From the NCBI RefSeq assembly GCF_007830515.1, contig NZ_VLKT01000020.1:1-64000 (forward strand): a stretch of DNA of 64,000 nucleotides. Reading direction: 5' to 3'. The translations under genes were made by a program, and so were the position numbers. A model generated the notes under the pieces. It did not search any database. It saw nothing but the letters and a program-made list of their open reading frames with translations, and was not told the origin of the DNA. Below are positions 6,914 to 15,706 of the stretch, piece after piece. Within the stretch, counting starts at the first letter, position 1; the number at the start of each line of letters is the position of its first letter. The stretch comes from Mesorhizobium tianshanense. GTDB lineage: Bacteria; Pseudomonadota; Alphaproteobacteria; Rhizobiales; Rhizobiaceae.

Positions 6914-9417
6914 GACGAAATGTCCTTTGCGGATTGATCGATGACATTGGTGAGATCGGGGATGAGTTCGGCCGCCCAGGAAAGACCGCGATCGGCAAGC
7001 CAGGCCTGGAGGAAATGTTTTCGGCCACCCTCGCCGATGATCCGCTCAATCGCCGCATGGTCGGACTTGGAGGAAACAGCACAGAGCGCCAGCGCGACCG
7101 GACCAAGGCCAAGTTCGAACAGGCGATTGCCGCGCCGCGACTGGCAGTAATAGTCGCGCTTTGGTGTTGCCCGGGCGATGATCTCTATCTGGCGATCGTT
7201 GAGACCGAAACGTCGGTAGATCTGAGTGATCTGCGGCTCGATGGCACGCTCATTCGGCAGGAACAACCGTGTCGGACAGCTCTCGACGATCGCAGGCGCG
7301 ATTGGCGAGCCGTCGATATCGGATAGAGACTGCGTGGCGAAGATGACGGAGGCGTTCTTCTTGCGAAGCGTCTTCAGCCATCCGCGTAACTGACCGGCGA
7401 AGCCGCCATCGTCGAGCGCCAGCCAGCCTTCATCGATGATCAGCAGCGTCGGCCGCCCATTCATCCTCTGCTCGATGCGATGGAAGAGATAGGCGAGCAC
7501 AGGCTGAGCCGCCCCGGTGCCGATCAGGCCTTCGGTTTCGAAGGCCTGTACTGGTGCTTCGCTCAGACGCTCGTGCTCGGCATCGAGCAGCCGGCCATAG
7601 GGGCCACCAACGCAATAGGGACGCAGCGCGTCCTTCAAGGGCGCGGATTGCAGCAGCACGGTCAGGCCGGTCAGTGTGCGTTCCTGAGCCGGCGCGGAAG
7701 CCAGCGAGGTGAGTGCCGACCAGAGATACTCCTTGACCTGCGGCGTGACGAGCACGCCTTCGCGCAGGAGGATGTCGATGAGCCAGTCGGCAGCCCAGGC
7801 ACGCTCCCATGTGTGATGGACACGGCCCAGCGGCTGCAACGAAACGGCGTCGGCGGCGTCCGAGAGATCCGCCAGCGTGGGCACGGCGAGCGGATCGGCG
7901 GCCCTGTGCCCGCTTACCGCATTGCCGCCGAGATTGAGCCAGTCGCCATCCATGGCGAGCATGGCCGCCCGGATCGAACCGCCGAAGTCGAAGGCAAATA
8001 TCTGGTTGTCGTCGTAGCGCCGGAACTGCAGCGCCATCATCGCCAACAAGACCGACTTGCCCGCACCCGTCGGCCCGACGACCAGCGTATGGCCGACATC
8101 GCCGACATGCAGGCTGAACCGGAACGGCGTCGCACCTTCCGTCCTGGCGAAGAACAATGGCGGCGCGCCAAAATGCTCGTCCTCAGCCGGTCCCGCCCAG
8201 ACTGCCGAGAGCGGGATCATGTGGGCGAGATTTAAGGTCGAGAGCGGTGGTTGCCGGACATTTGCATAAACATGGCCGGGAATGCCGCCGAGCCACGCCT
8301 CGATGGCGTTGACGCCTTCGACAATGCAAGTGAAGTCTCGACCTTGGATGATTTTTTCTACCAATCGCAGCTTCTCGTCAGCGATCGACGGATCGGCATC
8401 CCACACTGTCACGGTGGCGGTGACGTAAGCCTCGCCGATCTGATCTGAGCCTAGGTCTTGAAGCGCGGCGTCCGCGTCGGCGGCCTTGTTGGCGGCATCC
8501 GTATCGACGAGGACGGACGCCTCGTTGGTCATCACCTCCTTGAGGATCGCGGCGACCGACTTGCGTTTGGCAAACCACTGGCGGCGGATCTTCGTCACCA
8601 ACTTGGTTGCGTCAGTCTTGTCGAGCATGATCGCCCGCGTCGACCAACGGTAGGGGAAGGCCAGTCTGTTGAGGTCGTCGAGGATCCCGGGAAAAGTTGT
8701 CGTGGGAAATCCGGTGATGGTGAGGGTGCGAAGATGGACATCGCCAAGGCGTGGTTCGAGCCCACCGGCAAGCGGCTGATCGACCAGCAGCGCGTCGAGA
8801 TGCATTGGCGTTTCGGGAACACGGACACGATGGCGCTTGGTAGAAACGCAGGAATGCAAAAAGGTCAGCGTCTCGCAATCGTCGAGCCAGTGGGCTTCGG
8901 GAACGAAACCTTCGATGAGGTTGAGGACGCGGTCGGTGCGGTCGACAAAGCTCTTCAGGAGTTCCCAGGGATCGACGCCGCTCTTGTCCCGGCCTTCGTA
9001 AAGCCAGCTTTCCATCCGTGATGCTTCCTCGGCGGGCGGCAGCCAGAGGAAGGTAAGAAAATAGCTGCTCTCGAACAGCATACCGGAGTCTTCAAACTGC
9101 TCGCGCCGCTCAAGGTCGAGCAATGCCGAAGCGCCGTCGGAGAACGTGCTGTCGGGATAATCGGTGGCTGGATTTCGCTGGGCTTCGACGAAGATCGCCC
9201 AGCCGGAGCCAAGACGGCGCAGCGCACTGTTCAGGCGTGCCGTCGTGCCGACCAGTTCTGCCGGTGTGGCCGAGTCCAGATCGGGACCGCGAAAACCCGC
9301 TGTCCTCTGGAATGAGCCATCCTTATTGAGCACCACACCGGGCGCGACCAAGGCGGCCCAGGGCAGATAGTCGGCAAGGCTGGATGAGCGTCTGCGGTAT
9401 TCGGCGAGGTTGATCAT
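6910..9417 (-). CDS. trbE: Conjugal transfer ATPase TrbE (VirB4-like)
   Basis: The largest T4SS ATPase, 835 residues, which powers pilus assembly at the inner-membrane base. The N-terminal half is the CagE/TrbE/VirB4 domain. The C-terminal half is a RecA-like motor with Walker A G-P-T-G-A-G-K-S at residues 448-455 and a Walker B strand L-L-I-I-D-E-G-W near residue 660, followed by the R-K-K-N-A-S-V-I-F-A-T-Q sensor segment. The start is preceded by a Shine-Dalgarno-like GAGG. It lies 12 bp after trbD and overlaps trbJ by 4 bp. Length is typical. Confidence 0.95.
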   Translation of the reverse strand: MINLAEYRRRSSSLADYLPWAALVAPGVVLNKDGSFQRTAGFRGPDLDSATPAELVGTTARLNSALRRLGSGWAIFVEAQRNPATDYPDSTFSDGASALLDLERREQFEDSGMLFESSYFLTFLWLPPAEEASRMESWLYEGRDKSGVDPWELLKSFVDRTDRVLNLIEGFVPEAHWLDDCETLTFLHSCVSTKRHRVRVPETPMHLDALLVDQPLAGGLEPRLGDVHLRTLTITGFPTTTFPGILDDLNRLAFPYRWSTRAIMLDKTDATKLVTKIRRQWFAKRKSVAAILKEVMTNEASVLVDTDAANKAADADAALQDLGSDQIGEAYVTATVTVWDADPSIADEKLRLVEKIIQGRDFTCIVEGVNAIEAWLGGIPGHVYANVRQPPLSTLNLAHMIPLSAVWAGPAEDEHFGAPPLFFARTEGATPFRFSLHVGDVGHTLVVGPTGAGKSVLLAMMALQFRRYDDNQIFAFDFGGSIRAAMLAMDGDWLNLGGNAVSGHRAADPLAVPTLADLSDAADAVSLQPLGRVHHTWERAWAADWLIDILLREGVLVTPQVKEYLWSALTSLASAPAQERTLTGLTVLLQSAPLKDALRPYCVGGPYGRLLDAEHERLSEAPVQAFETEGLIGTGAAQPVLAYLFHRIEQRMNGRPTLLIIDEGWLALDDGGFAGQLRGWLKTLRKKNASVIFATQSLSDIDGSPIAPAIVESCPTRLFLPNERAIEPQITQIYRRFGLNDRQIEIIARATPKRDYYCQSRRGNRLFELGLGPVALALCAVSSKSDHAAIERIIGEGGRKHFLQAWLADRGLSWAAELIPDLTNVIDQSAKDISS

Positions 9418-9429
9418 CTTAAGAACCTC

Positions 9430-9693
9430 TCAGCAGCCGAAATGTGCGGGATAGCGCAAATGCCGACGAACCACGTCGATGAACTGTGCATCGCGCTTGG
9501 CCGCCCACACGGCTGCAAAATGGCCGACCGCCCAGATGGCGAGACCGGCAATCCAGAGCCTCAACCCCAGGCCGACCGCGCCGGCCAACGTGGCGTTGGC
9601 GATGGCGATCGCGCGCGGCGCGCCACCGAGCAGGATCGGTTCGGTGAGCGCGCGGTGTACCGGCGCGAAAAAGCCACGAACATCCTCGTCCAT
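9430..9693 (-). CDS. trbD: Conjugal transfer protein TrbD (VirB3-like)
   Basis: An 87-residue VirB3-family inner-membrane protein. It opens with the cytoplasmic amphipathic segment V-H-R-A-L-T-E-P-I-L-L-G-G, the hallmark of TrbD. Two closely spaced membrane helices follow (about residues 27-43 and 46-62), then a basic C-terminus. VirB3 proteins sit beside the VirB4 ATPase and help pilin assembly, which matches its place directly before trbE. The ATG at 9693 shares one base with the trbC stop (TGATG), so translation is coupled. A longer open reading frame upstream in the same frame is only an antisense-like extension of trbC. Confidence 0.88.
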   Translation of the reverse strand: MDEDVRGFFAPVHRALTEPILLGGAPRAIAIANATLAGAVGLGLRLWIAGLAIWAVGHFAAVWAAKRDAQFIDVVRRHLRYPAHFGC

Positions 9694-10037
9694 CAGATCA
9701 GCGCTCCACCGCCGAAGGAGAAGAAGGACAAGAAGAACGAGCTCGCCGCGAAGGCGATCGACAAACCGAAGACGATCTGGATCAGGCGGCGGAAGCCTCC
9801 AGACGTGTCGCCGAAGGCAAGCGACAGGCCGGTGACAATGATGATGATCACCGCCACGATCTTGGCGACCGGTCCCTCGATGGATTCGAGGATCTGTTGA
9901 AGCGGCTCCTCCCACGGCATCGAGGAACCCGCCGCATGAGCAGGTGCGATCGCAATGGCCGCAGCGGTCGCTACCGCCAGCGGCAGTCCCGTGCCGAGAT
10001 TGCGGATAGACGACAATGGGAAGCGGATCGGATTCAT
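9693..10037 (-). CDS. trbC: TrbC/VirB2 family conjugative pilin
   Basis: A 114-residue pilin precursor. A long signal peptide ends at about A-H-A (residue 35). The conserved short W-E-x-P-L-Q-x-I-L helix comes next, then two hydrophobic helices (about residues 57-76 and 85-107) joined by the small basic loop F-G-D-T-S-G-G-F-R-R that defines VirB2/TrbC. The TraF-like peptidase encoded at 37442-38083 is the probable maturation enzyme. In RP4 the homologous pilin is cyclised by TraF, and whether that happens here is inference. It lies 4 bp after trbB and overlaps trbD. Confidence 0.9.
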   Translation of the reverse strand: MNPIRFPLSSIRNLGTGLPLAVATAAAIAIAPAHAAGSSMPWEEPLQQILESIEGPVAKIVAVIIIIVTGLSLAFGDTSGGFRRLIQIVFGLSIAFAASSFFLSFFSFGGGALI

Positions 10038-10041
10038 TTTT

Positions 10042-11064
10042 TTAAAGCTCCATGAGGGACTGGGAATTCGCGGTTGGCTCCGACTCGAGCTTGGCCTCGA
10101 GCGTTCGATAGTCGCCGGTGGAGGGGTCGAGCCCTTCGACGACCGCTATCTCGACGAGCCTCCTGGCCGAACCCCGGCCGGCGAGCACGGCAACAAGATC
10201 GATGGTCTCAGCAATGAGCGCGCGCGGCACTGTGACGACCGCTTCCTGTACGAGTTGCTCGAGACGGCGCAGCGCACCGAGTGCGGAGTTTGCATGAATG
10301 GTGCCGATGCCGCCCGGATGGCCGGTGCCCCAGGCTTTCAGCAGATCGAGTGCTTCTGCGCCGCGCACCTCGCCGATGGGGATACGGTCGGGGCGAAGCC
10401 GCAACGATGATTTCACCAGATCGCAGAGCGAAGCGACGCCGTCCTTGGTGCGCAGCGCGACCAGATTGGCTGCCGCGCACTGCAACTCGCGCGTATCCTC
10501 GATCAGCACGACGCGATCCGGAGTCTTCGCCACTTCCGCCAGCAGCGCATTGACCAGTGTCGTCTTGCCCGTCGACGTGCCGCCGGCGACCAGTACGTTC
10601 TTTCGCCTTTCTACGGCGCGCTGGAGCACGCAAGCCTGGACCTCGGTCATGAGGCCGTCGGCGACATAATCTTGAAGCGTGAACACGGCGACGGCCGGCT
10701 TGCGGATGGCGAAGGTGGGGCCTGTGACAACAGGCGGCAGCAGGCCCTCGAAGCGCTCCCCGGTTTGCGGCAGCTCTGCCGAGACGCGCGGGCTACCTGG
10801 ATGAACCTCGGTGCCGACATGATGAGCGACCAAGCGGACGATGCGCTCGCCGTCGGCGGGGGTCAGGAATTCATCAGTGGCGCAGAGACCTTCCTTCAGC
10901 CGATCGACCCACAGACGCCCATCCGGGTTGAGCATCACCTCGACGATCGCCGGATCTTGAAGGAAAGCCGCGATGGCCGGCCCTAGCGCCGTACGCAACA
11001 TGCGCGCGCTCCGCGATAACGCTGGACTGCCGTGATGAAGGTCGACTGCCACGATGATCCCCAT
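10042..11064 (-). CDS. trbB: P-type conjugative transfer ATPase TrbB (VirB11-like)
   Basis: A 340-residue hexameric secretion ATPase of the VirB11/GspE superfamily. Walker A is G-G-T-S-T-G-K-T-T (residues 161-169), the Asp box reads V-V-L-I-E-D-T-R-E-L-Q, Walker B lies in I-P-I-G-E-V-R-G, and the His box is G-H-P-G-G-I-G-T-I-H-A-N-S. All key residues are present. It is thought to switch the VirB4 motor between pilus building and DNA transfer. Its upstream neighbour is the ribbon-helix-helix gene, 153 bp away. This is the only real gap in the operon and may hold an internal promoter. Confidence 0.94.
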   Translation of the reverse strand: MGIIVAVDLHHGSPALSRSARMLRTALGPAIAAFLQDPAIVEVMLNPDGRLWVDRLKEGLCATDEFLTPADGERIVRLVAHHVGTEVHPGSPRVSAELPQTGERFEGLLPPVVTGPTFAIRKPAVAVFTLQDYVADGLMTEVQACVLQRAVERRKNVLVAGGTSTGKTTLVNALLAEVAKTPDRVVLIEDTRELQCAAANLVALRTKDGVASLCDLVKSSLRLRPDRIPIGEVRGAEALDLLKAWGTGHPGGIGTIHANSALGALRRLEQLVQEAVVTVPRALIAETIDLVAVLAGRGSARRLVEIAVVEGLDPSTGDYRTLEAKLESEPTANSQSLMEL

Positions 11065-11217
11065 TTCTTGCAGCGAGTTTGTTCGTGCCGAGGTCGGGGA
11101 TGATTAGAAGAGGCAGGAATGGCGGCCTTGCAACAAGCAAAAGCGAGCGATCGCGATGCGACGTGAAGAGACTGGCGAAATGCGGTGCGGCGGCCCTCTC
11201 CCGGCCTGCCCGGCGAT

Positions 11218-11670
11218 CTACGGCGCCGGCAACTCATCTGTGCCAGCCGGTGGTGCGGACGGGACGTCGTCGGCGATCTCCTGGCGGAGTTTTGGCCCTT
11301 TGCTCAACCTGCGACCCAGCGCATCGACAAAGCCGTCATAGCGCTGCGGTCCCTTTGCACGAGCTTCAGCCCGTGCGGATTCCGGCAAGACCGGGGTCAA
11401 GCTGAGCCAGAAGCGGACGAACAGCGCCAATGTCTCGATGGCAATACCAACGTCGCGCTCGACACGCTGCACGCGTCGGTCGATCTGGTCGAGCCGGCGC
11501 GTGATAGCCGCCTCCTTCCGCTCCTCGGCGTCCGGTGACAGAAACGAGGCGATTGCTGCCTCGGCGACCAGCGATAGCGAGACGTCGCGCCGCGCCGAAT
11601 AATCGGCGAGCGCGTGCATTACGTCTGGATCGAGATAGGCCGAGAGTCGCTTTTTCTTCGGGATCTTCAC
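11218..11670 (-). CDS. CopG-type ribbon-helix-helix protein between traG and trbB
   Basis: A 150-residue protein whose first 45 residues fit a ribbon-helix-helix DNA-binding fold: a strand with K-K-R-L-S-A-Y-L-D-P-D-V followed by two helices containing L-A-D-Y-S-A-R-R-D-V-S-L-S-L-V. The middle (residues 55-90) is a coiled-coil-like Arg/Glu-rich region and the end is Pro/Ala-rich. It sits 3 bp after traG, its standard position in this T4SS family. It probably autoregulates the operon or acts at the relaxosome, but this role is inferred from position and fold. The gene is intact. Confidence 0.8.
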   Translation of the reverse strand: MKIPKKKRLSAYLDPDVMHALADYSARRDVSLSLVAEAAIASFLSPDAEERKEAAITRRLDQIDRRVQRVERDVGIAIETLALFVRFWLSLTPVLPESARAEARAKGPQRYDGFVDALGRRLSKGPKLRQEIADDVPSAPPAGTDELPAP

Positions 11671-11673
11671 GGC

Positions 11674-13671
11674 TCAAAGCTCGATGCCGTCATTGCGATC
11701 GAGGGTGGCCTGCCGTGCGGCGCGCTGCATTGCCAGATCGACTGAACGACGCCGGGAGGTATCATCGTCGGGCTCGTCCCGATCGAGGTCGAACTCGTCA
11801 TTGCGCTGGGCGGTTCGCTCGAGCGCGATGTCCTCGTGTTCGGAGAGTTCGGGCTGGCGGCGGATGCCGCCATTTGCCGGGTCTTCGTCCTGCGGTTCGG
11901 TCAACGGCTTCGATTGCAGAGGAATATCTCCCGGTGTGGCTTGAATTGTTGCGTCGGCCCAGTCATCGGAGCGCAGCGTTGCTTCGGTCTTGTCGGTCTG
12001 CGGGGGCGGCAAGACGCGTTCGGCAAGTCGCGGATCGGCAAAATAGCGGGCCTTCTTGGCCCGGATCGGGAACAGACCCGACACCATGACGATGGCGTCG
12101 GTCGGTGGCAGTTGCATGATCTCGCCGGGCGTCATCAGAGCGCGCGCGGTCTCCTGGCGCGACACCATGAGATGTCCGAGCCAGGGCGAAAGTCTGTGCC
12201 CGGCATAGTTCTTCATTGCGCGCAGTTCGGTCGCCAAACCCAGCGAATCCGAGACGCGCTTGGCGGTGCGCTCGTCGTTTGTGGCGAAGCTCACACGCAC
12301 GTGGCAGTTGTCGAGGATGGAGTTGTTGAGGCCGTAGGCCTTTTCGATCTGGTTGAGTGACTGCGCAACCAGAAAGCCCCTGATGCCGTAGCCAGCCATG
12401 AAGGCGAGAGCCGATTCGAAGAAATCGAGCCGACCGAGAGCCGGGAACTCGTCGAGCATCATCAACAGTCGCTGTCGCCGGTCCTTGGCATGAAGATCCT
12501 CTGTCAGCCTGCGGCCGATCTGGTTAAGCACCAAGCGGATCAGTGGTTTGGTACGGCTAATATCCGATGGCGGGACGACCAGGTATAGCGTCGTCGGCCG
12601 CTCGCCTTCGACAAGATCGGCGATCCGCCAATCGCAACGAGAGGTCACTTTCGCGACCACAGGGTCACGGTAGAGTCCCAAAAAACTCATGGCCGTCGAC
12701 AGCACCCCGGAACGCTCGTTTTCGGACTTGTTGAGCAGTTCCCGTGCGGCCGATGCCACAACCGGATGCGGACCGCCCTCGCCCAGGTGGTTCGTAAGCA
12801 TCATGGTGCGCAATGTCTTTTCAATAGGCCGCTGTGGATCGGAGAGAAGGTTTGCCACGCCAGCCAGCGTCTTGTCCTGCTCGGCGTAGAGGACATGCAG
12901 GATGGCACCGACCAGCAGCGCGTGGCTGGTTTTTTCCCAGTGGTTACGCCGTTCCAATGAGCCTTCGGGATCGACGAGCACGTCGGCGACATTCTGGACG
13001 TCGCGTACTTCCCATTCGCCTCGCCGCACTTCCAGCAATGGATTGTAGGCCGCCGACTTCGTATTGGTCGGGTCGAACAGCAGCACCCGGCCAAAGCGTG
13101 CTCGCCATCCGGCCGTCAGCTCCCAGTTTTCGCCCTTGATGTCATGGACGATCGCCGATGCTGGCCACGTCAGTAGCGTGGGAACAACGAGCCCAACGCC
13201 CTTGCCGCTCCTGGTTGGCGCGAAGCACAGGACGTGTTCGGGACCGTCGTGTCGAAGATAGTCGCCTTGCAACTTGCCGAGCACCACGCCGTCGGGACCG
13301 ACCATGCCTTCGGCCTTGACTTCGTTGCACGTCGCCCAGCGCGCCGAGCCGTAGGTGGCGGTGTTTTTTGCTTCCCGCGCCCGCCACACCGACATCCAAA
13401 TCGCAACTGCGATCGCGATGAAGCTGCCACTTGCGGCAAACAGTGCCCCCTCGATGAAAACCTCCGGCGCATAGGCGTCATAGAAGAACCACCACCAGAA
13501 GAATGCGGGGGGTGGATAGACCGATTGGCCGGCAAATTCGAACCAAGGCGAACCGAGCTGCGACTGGAAGCCGAGCCGCCATGCCGTCCATTGTGTCGCG
13601 CACCACGTGGTGACGAGCACTATCAGAATGACGGTCAGGACCTGACCCCACAGGATTTTGGTCGCCGGCAA
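11674..13671 (-). CDS. traG: Type IV coupling protein TraG (VirD4-like)
   Basis: A 665-residue ATPase that brings the relaxase-DNA complex to the T4SS channel. Two N-terminal membrane segments (about residues 8-28 and 75-95) are followed by the coupling-protein domain with Walker A A-P-T-R-S-G-K-G (residues 151-158) and Walker B L-L-M-M-L-D-E-F-P-A-L-G. The acidic tail after residue 560 is typical. The start is TTG, with GGGGAG eight bases upstream on the minus strand. In related elements the relaxase gene ends just upstream of traG. Here that position holds unrelated DNA, and the relaxase is at 39704-41443 on the other strand. Confidence 0.94.
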   Translation of the reverse strand: MPATKILWGQVLTVILIVLVTTWCATQWTAWRLGFQSQLGSPWFEFAGQSVYPPPAFFWWWFFYDAYAPEVFIEGALFAASGSFIAIAVAIWMSVWRAREAKNTATYGSARWATCNEVKAEGMVGPDGVVLGKLQGDYLRHDGPEHVLCFAPTRSGKGVGLVVPTLLTWPASAIVHDIKGENWELTAGWRARFGRVLLFDPTNTKSAAYNPLLEVRRGEWEVRDVQNVADVLVDPEGSLERRNHWEKTSHALLVGAILHVLYAEQDKTLAGVANLLSDPQRPIEKTLRTMMLTNHLGEGGPHPVVASAARELLNKSENERSGVLSTAMSFLGLYRDPVVAKVTSRCDWRIADLVEGERPTTLYLVVPPSDISRTKPLIRLVLNQIGRRLTEDLHAKDRRQRLLMMLDEFPALGRLDFFESALAFMAGYGIRGFLVAQSLNQIEKAYGLNNSILDNCHVRVSFATNDERTAKRVSDSLGLATELRAMKNYAGHRLSPWLGHLMVSRQETARALMTPGEIMQLPPTDAIVMVSGLFPIRAKKARYFADPRLAERVLPPPQTDKTEATLRSDDWADATIQATPGDIPLQSKPLTEPQDEDPANGGIRRQPELSEHEDIALERTAQRNDEFDLDRDEPDDDTSRRRSVDLAMQRAARQATLDRNDGIEL

Positions 13672-13823
13672 TTCTCTTCTCCCCGGCTAAATGATGAAAG
13701 AGCGGATAAAGAATGTCCGTTTCCACATGTGCAAGGAAAAAGGACAGTTCAAGCAGCCAGGCGTAGCCCGACCTGGAGAGACTTGTTGAATACGATGCAA
13801 GTTTCGATCACAACGTCAAAGCG

Positions 13824-14039
13824 GTGACATGTTCCGCAGCCATCACGTTCCATTGCGGACGGATGTCCGCCAGACGTGGCCGCTGCGACGAGATCGAAGC
13901 CGAGGTCACGAAGCTGTTTGGTAGTTCCGAATTGGACGAATGGCTTAAGATCCCGAACGATCGTCTGGAAGGAAGAACGCCGCTTGAAGCGGCGGCGCGC
14001 GAAGTGGACGGCTTGGAGGCAAAGGCACACAGAGTCTGA
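13824..14039 (+). pseudogene. Possible C-terminal fragment of a MbcA/ParS/Xre-type antitoxin
   Basis: A 71-codon frame whose second half reads like the toxin-binding domain of DUF2384 antitoxins: L-F-G-x-x-x-x-x-x-W-L-x-x-P-N-x-x-L-x-G-R-T-P-L-E followed by a helix. The N-terminal DNA-binding domain is missing and no RES/MbcT toxin follows, so it is probably a remnant. It lies between the 5' end of traG and the dead recombinase, in the stretch that seems to mark a rearrangement breakpoint. The similarity is short, so a chance match cannot be ruled out. Confidence 0.4.
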
Positions 14040-14229
14040 ACGCGCCGGGGAGATACAGCGTCATCGTGACCGGCTGACGCGTGATCCGCAGACACGCCGC
14101 CAATCGCCTGTCAGCCGCACTTGACAGTCTCGCGAAGGGCGAGCGCGTTCGGCACGCAAGAATGGCCCCAGTGCATTATTCGGACACGGATTCACGGTAG
14201 CGGCGTAACGATCACGGGCGAGCGGTCAA

Positions 14230-14775
14230 TTGGAGCGGCATGAGGCACAGGCTCGTGCGCTCAACGCCGTAGGGTGCAAGCGACTATTCGAAGAGGCTGC
14301 CAGTGGGGGCCGATGGGATCGGCCCAGGCTCCAGGAAAATGATCAGCCAACTCCGCGACGGCGATGTCGTCGTGGTCTGGAAGCTCGACCGGCTGTCGCG
14401 CAGTCTGAAGGATCTCCTGCCCTCATGGAGAAGATCGAGGCGGGCACAGGGTTCCGCTCGCTCACCGAGGCGATCGACACCACCACGCCGGCTGGCCGCA
14501 TTATGATGCAGATGGTCGGCAGCTTCGCCGAATTCGAGCGTGCCATGATCCGCGAGCGGACAAGCGAGGGCTGGCTCAGGCCAGGGCTCGAAGGTCGCGT
14601 TGGTGGGCGACGGCGCAAGCTCGATGACGAAAAGCGGCGTGAGATCGCCGAGTCCGTCATTTCGGGCCGCAAGTCTGGCGCCGAGATGGCAAGGCTATAT
14701 GACGTGAGCGAGCCAACCGTCTCAAGAATCGTTGCCGAATTTCGCCAGCAGGAGGCACATGAAGCACTGGAATGA
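14230..14775 (+). pseudogene. Serine recombinase (resolvase/DNA invertase) with frameshifts
   Basis: The region encodes resolvase pieces in alternating frames. E-E-A-A-S-G-G-R-W-D-R-P (about 14296-14328) is in one frame, D-G-D-V-V-V-V-W-K-L-D-R-L-S-R-S (about 14356-14406) in another, and F-A-E-F-E-R-A-M-I-R-E-R-T (about 14524-14565) back in the first. A further pair of compensating shifts falls near 14570-14600. The C-terminal helix-turn-helix is readable to 14775. The N-terminal strand with the catalytic serine (Y-x-R-V-S) is absent. The gene is dead. It is of the Tn3-resolvase/Hin type and is the only site-specific inversion enzyme near the proposed breakpoint. Confidence 0.75.
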
Positions 14776-15141
14776 CTTGGCTTGAATGACCCGCACGGGG
14801 TGGTGGGCGGTCGCCCGTTCTGACCAGAACGAACGAGCATCTTGCGCCATAAGCGGCCTTGTTGTCTGCGCCTAGCGGCGAGCTCGTCCACTGCTTCTTG
14901 ACAGCTCCAGTTAAGAGCCCCTCGGATGTCGGCCGGCTATGCCGATGGCGTGATCACGTCGTATGGTTCATGCATTGATCGTTTCGGTGACGTCACCAAC
15001 AGGATTCCCGCCAAGGCCATCGCGATGTTCCAGCGGTCGCCAATTGCCCTAAGTGGACGCCCCACAGATCAATCGCCTGTAAATCCTCGCATAGAGTTCT
15101 TGTCGAGTGGCACCGTCGCCGCAGGTTGCGCCTGGCGGTGA
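14776..15141. other. No recognisable gene between recombinase remnant and RiPP-like cluster
   Basis: About 365 bp with only short frames lacking ribosome binding sites or family features. A 71-codon frame (14926-15141, plus strand) shows no domain, no coding-like composition and no ribosome binding site. This is probably remnant DNA of the element that carried the recombinase. Confidence 0.4.
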
Positions 15142-15355
15142 AGTGGTAGCGGCCAGCGTTATCCCGGAATATGTCAAGAGTGTTTCAAATTGCGACGATC
15201 ATAACAACTTCGCGTTAGTCGTAACAATAAAATTAACCGTCACTGTCTCTGAGTAGCAAACAAATAACTTGCGGTCAACTTAGAGTTATGCGCAACGTGA
15301 TCGGCTGGAATATGGACTAAGTTGTTGGTAAACTTCTAATCAACGGAGAAGTTAC
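15142..15355 (+). promoter_or_regulatory. AT-rich upstream region of the peptide-maturation cluster
   Basis: A 214-bp stretch that is clearly more AT-rich than its neighbours, consistent with a dedicated promoter. Around 15186-15227 an imperfect dyad (TTG..ACGA and TCGT..CAA arms) could be an operator. The strong Shine-Dalgarno GGAGAA at 15345-15350 lies 5 bases before the ATG at 15356. I could not assign -35 and -10 boxes with confidence. Confidence 0.45.
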
Positions 15356-15571
15356 ATGCCCGCATCCAAAGAACTCACTAGTGCACGCACGCTCCGCATC
15401 CGCAAGAGCGGCCTTCAGATCGATGCACTCAGCGATGAGCTGAAGGCTCAGGTGGCGCTTCTCGATGACGACGAGCTTGCGGTCCTGGAATCGGTGAAGG
15501 AAAAGCTCAATCGGGGCCTGGCAGAAAACCTGAAGAATGCCGCTGACACCGTGGGCGGCTTTGTCTGGTAA
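15356..15571 (+). CDS. Candidate RiPP precursor peptide, 71 residues ending G-G-F-V-W
   Basis: A short gene with a strong ribosome binding site, directly before two radical SAM genes on the same strand. Residues 1-20 are basic (R-T-L-R-I-R-K). Residues 25-60 are predicted to be helical and acidic (L-L-D-D-D-E-L-A-V-L-E-S-V) and would act as leader. The only aromatic residues of the peptide, one Phe and one Trp, are in the last three positions, after a Gly-Gly: V-G-G-F-V-W. No Cys, Tyr or His is present. The layout parallels mycofactocin precursors, which end in a modified Val-Tyr dipeptide, and suggests that the C-terminal F-V-W is the modified core. I do not recognise a named family. The precursor role is inferred from size, position and neighbours. 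Confidence 0.75.
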   Translation: MPASKELTSARTLRIRKSGLQIDALSDELKAQVALLDDDELAVLESVKEKLNRGLAENLKNAADTVGGFVW

Positions 15572-15588
15572 GATCTAGGCCATCTTAG

Positions 15589-15650
15589 GTTGCGGGCACG
15601 CCCCGGGGAGCCAGCTCGATTCCTCAGCGGTTACGGCGCGCGTCCGCAAC
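15589..15650 (+). promoter_or_regulatory. Hairpin between precursor and first radical SAM gene
   Basis: GTTGCGG at 15589-15595 pairs perfectly with CCGCAAC at 15644-15650, and partial pairing continues inward. No T-run follows, so this is not a classical terminator. A hairpin after a small precursor gene often limits read-through or protects the precursor transcript, keeping peptide in excess over enzymes. That role is inference. Confidence 0.4.
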
Positions 15651-15706
15651 ATTCAGCAGGAATGCGTCGATAAGATTTCAGTCGTCACTCAATCCAGGGG
15701 ACGAGC

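Noticed and set aside
14926..15141. 71-codon frame as a second precursor peptide upstream of the cluster
   Set aside because: No ribosome binding site and no leader-like or core-like pattern; it lies before the AT-rich promoter region.
15356..15571. Small gene read as an antitoxin or ribosomal-type small protein instead of a RiPP precursor
   Set aside because: No DNA-binding fold, no toxin partner, and the immediate neighbours are peptide-modifying enzyme families. Kept as a lower-probability alternative.
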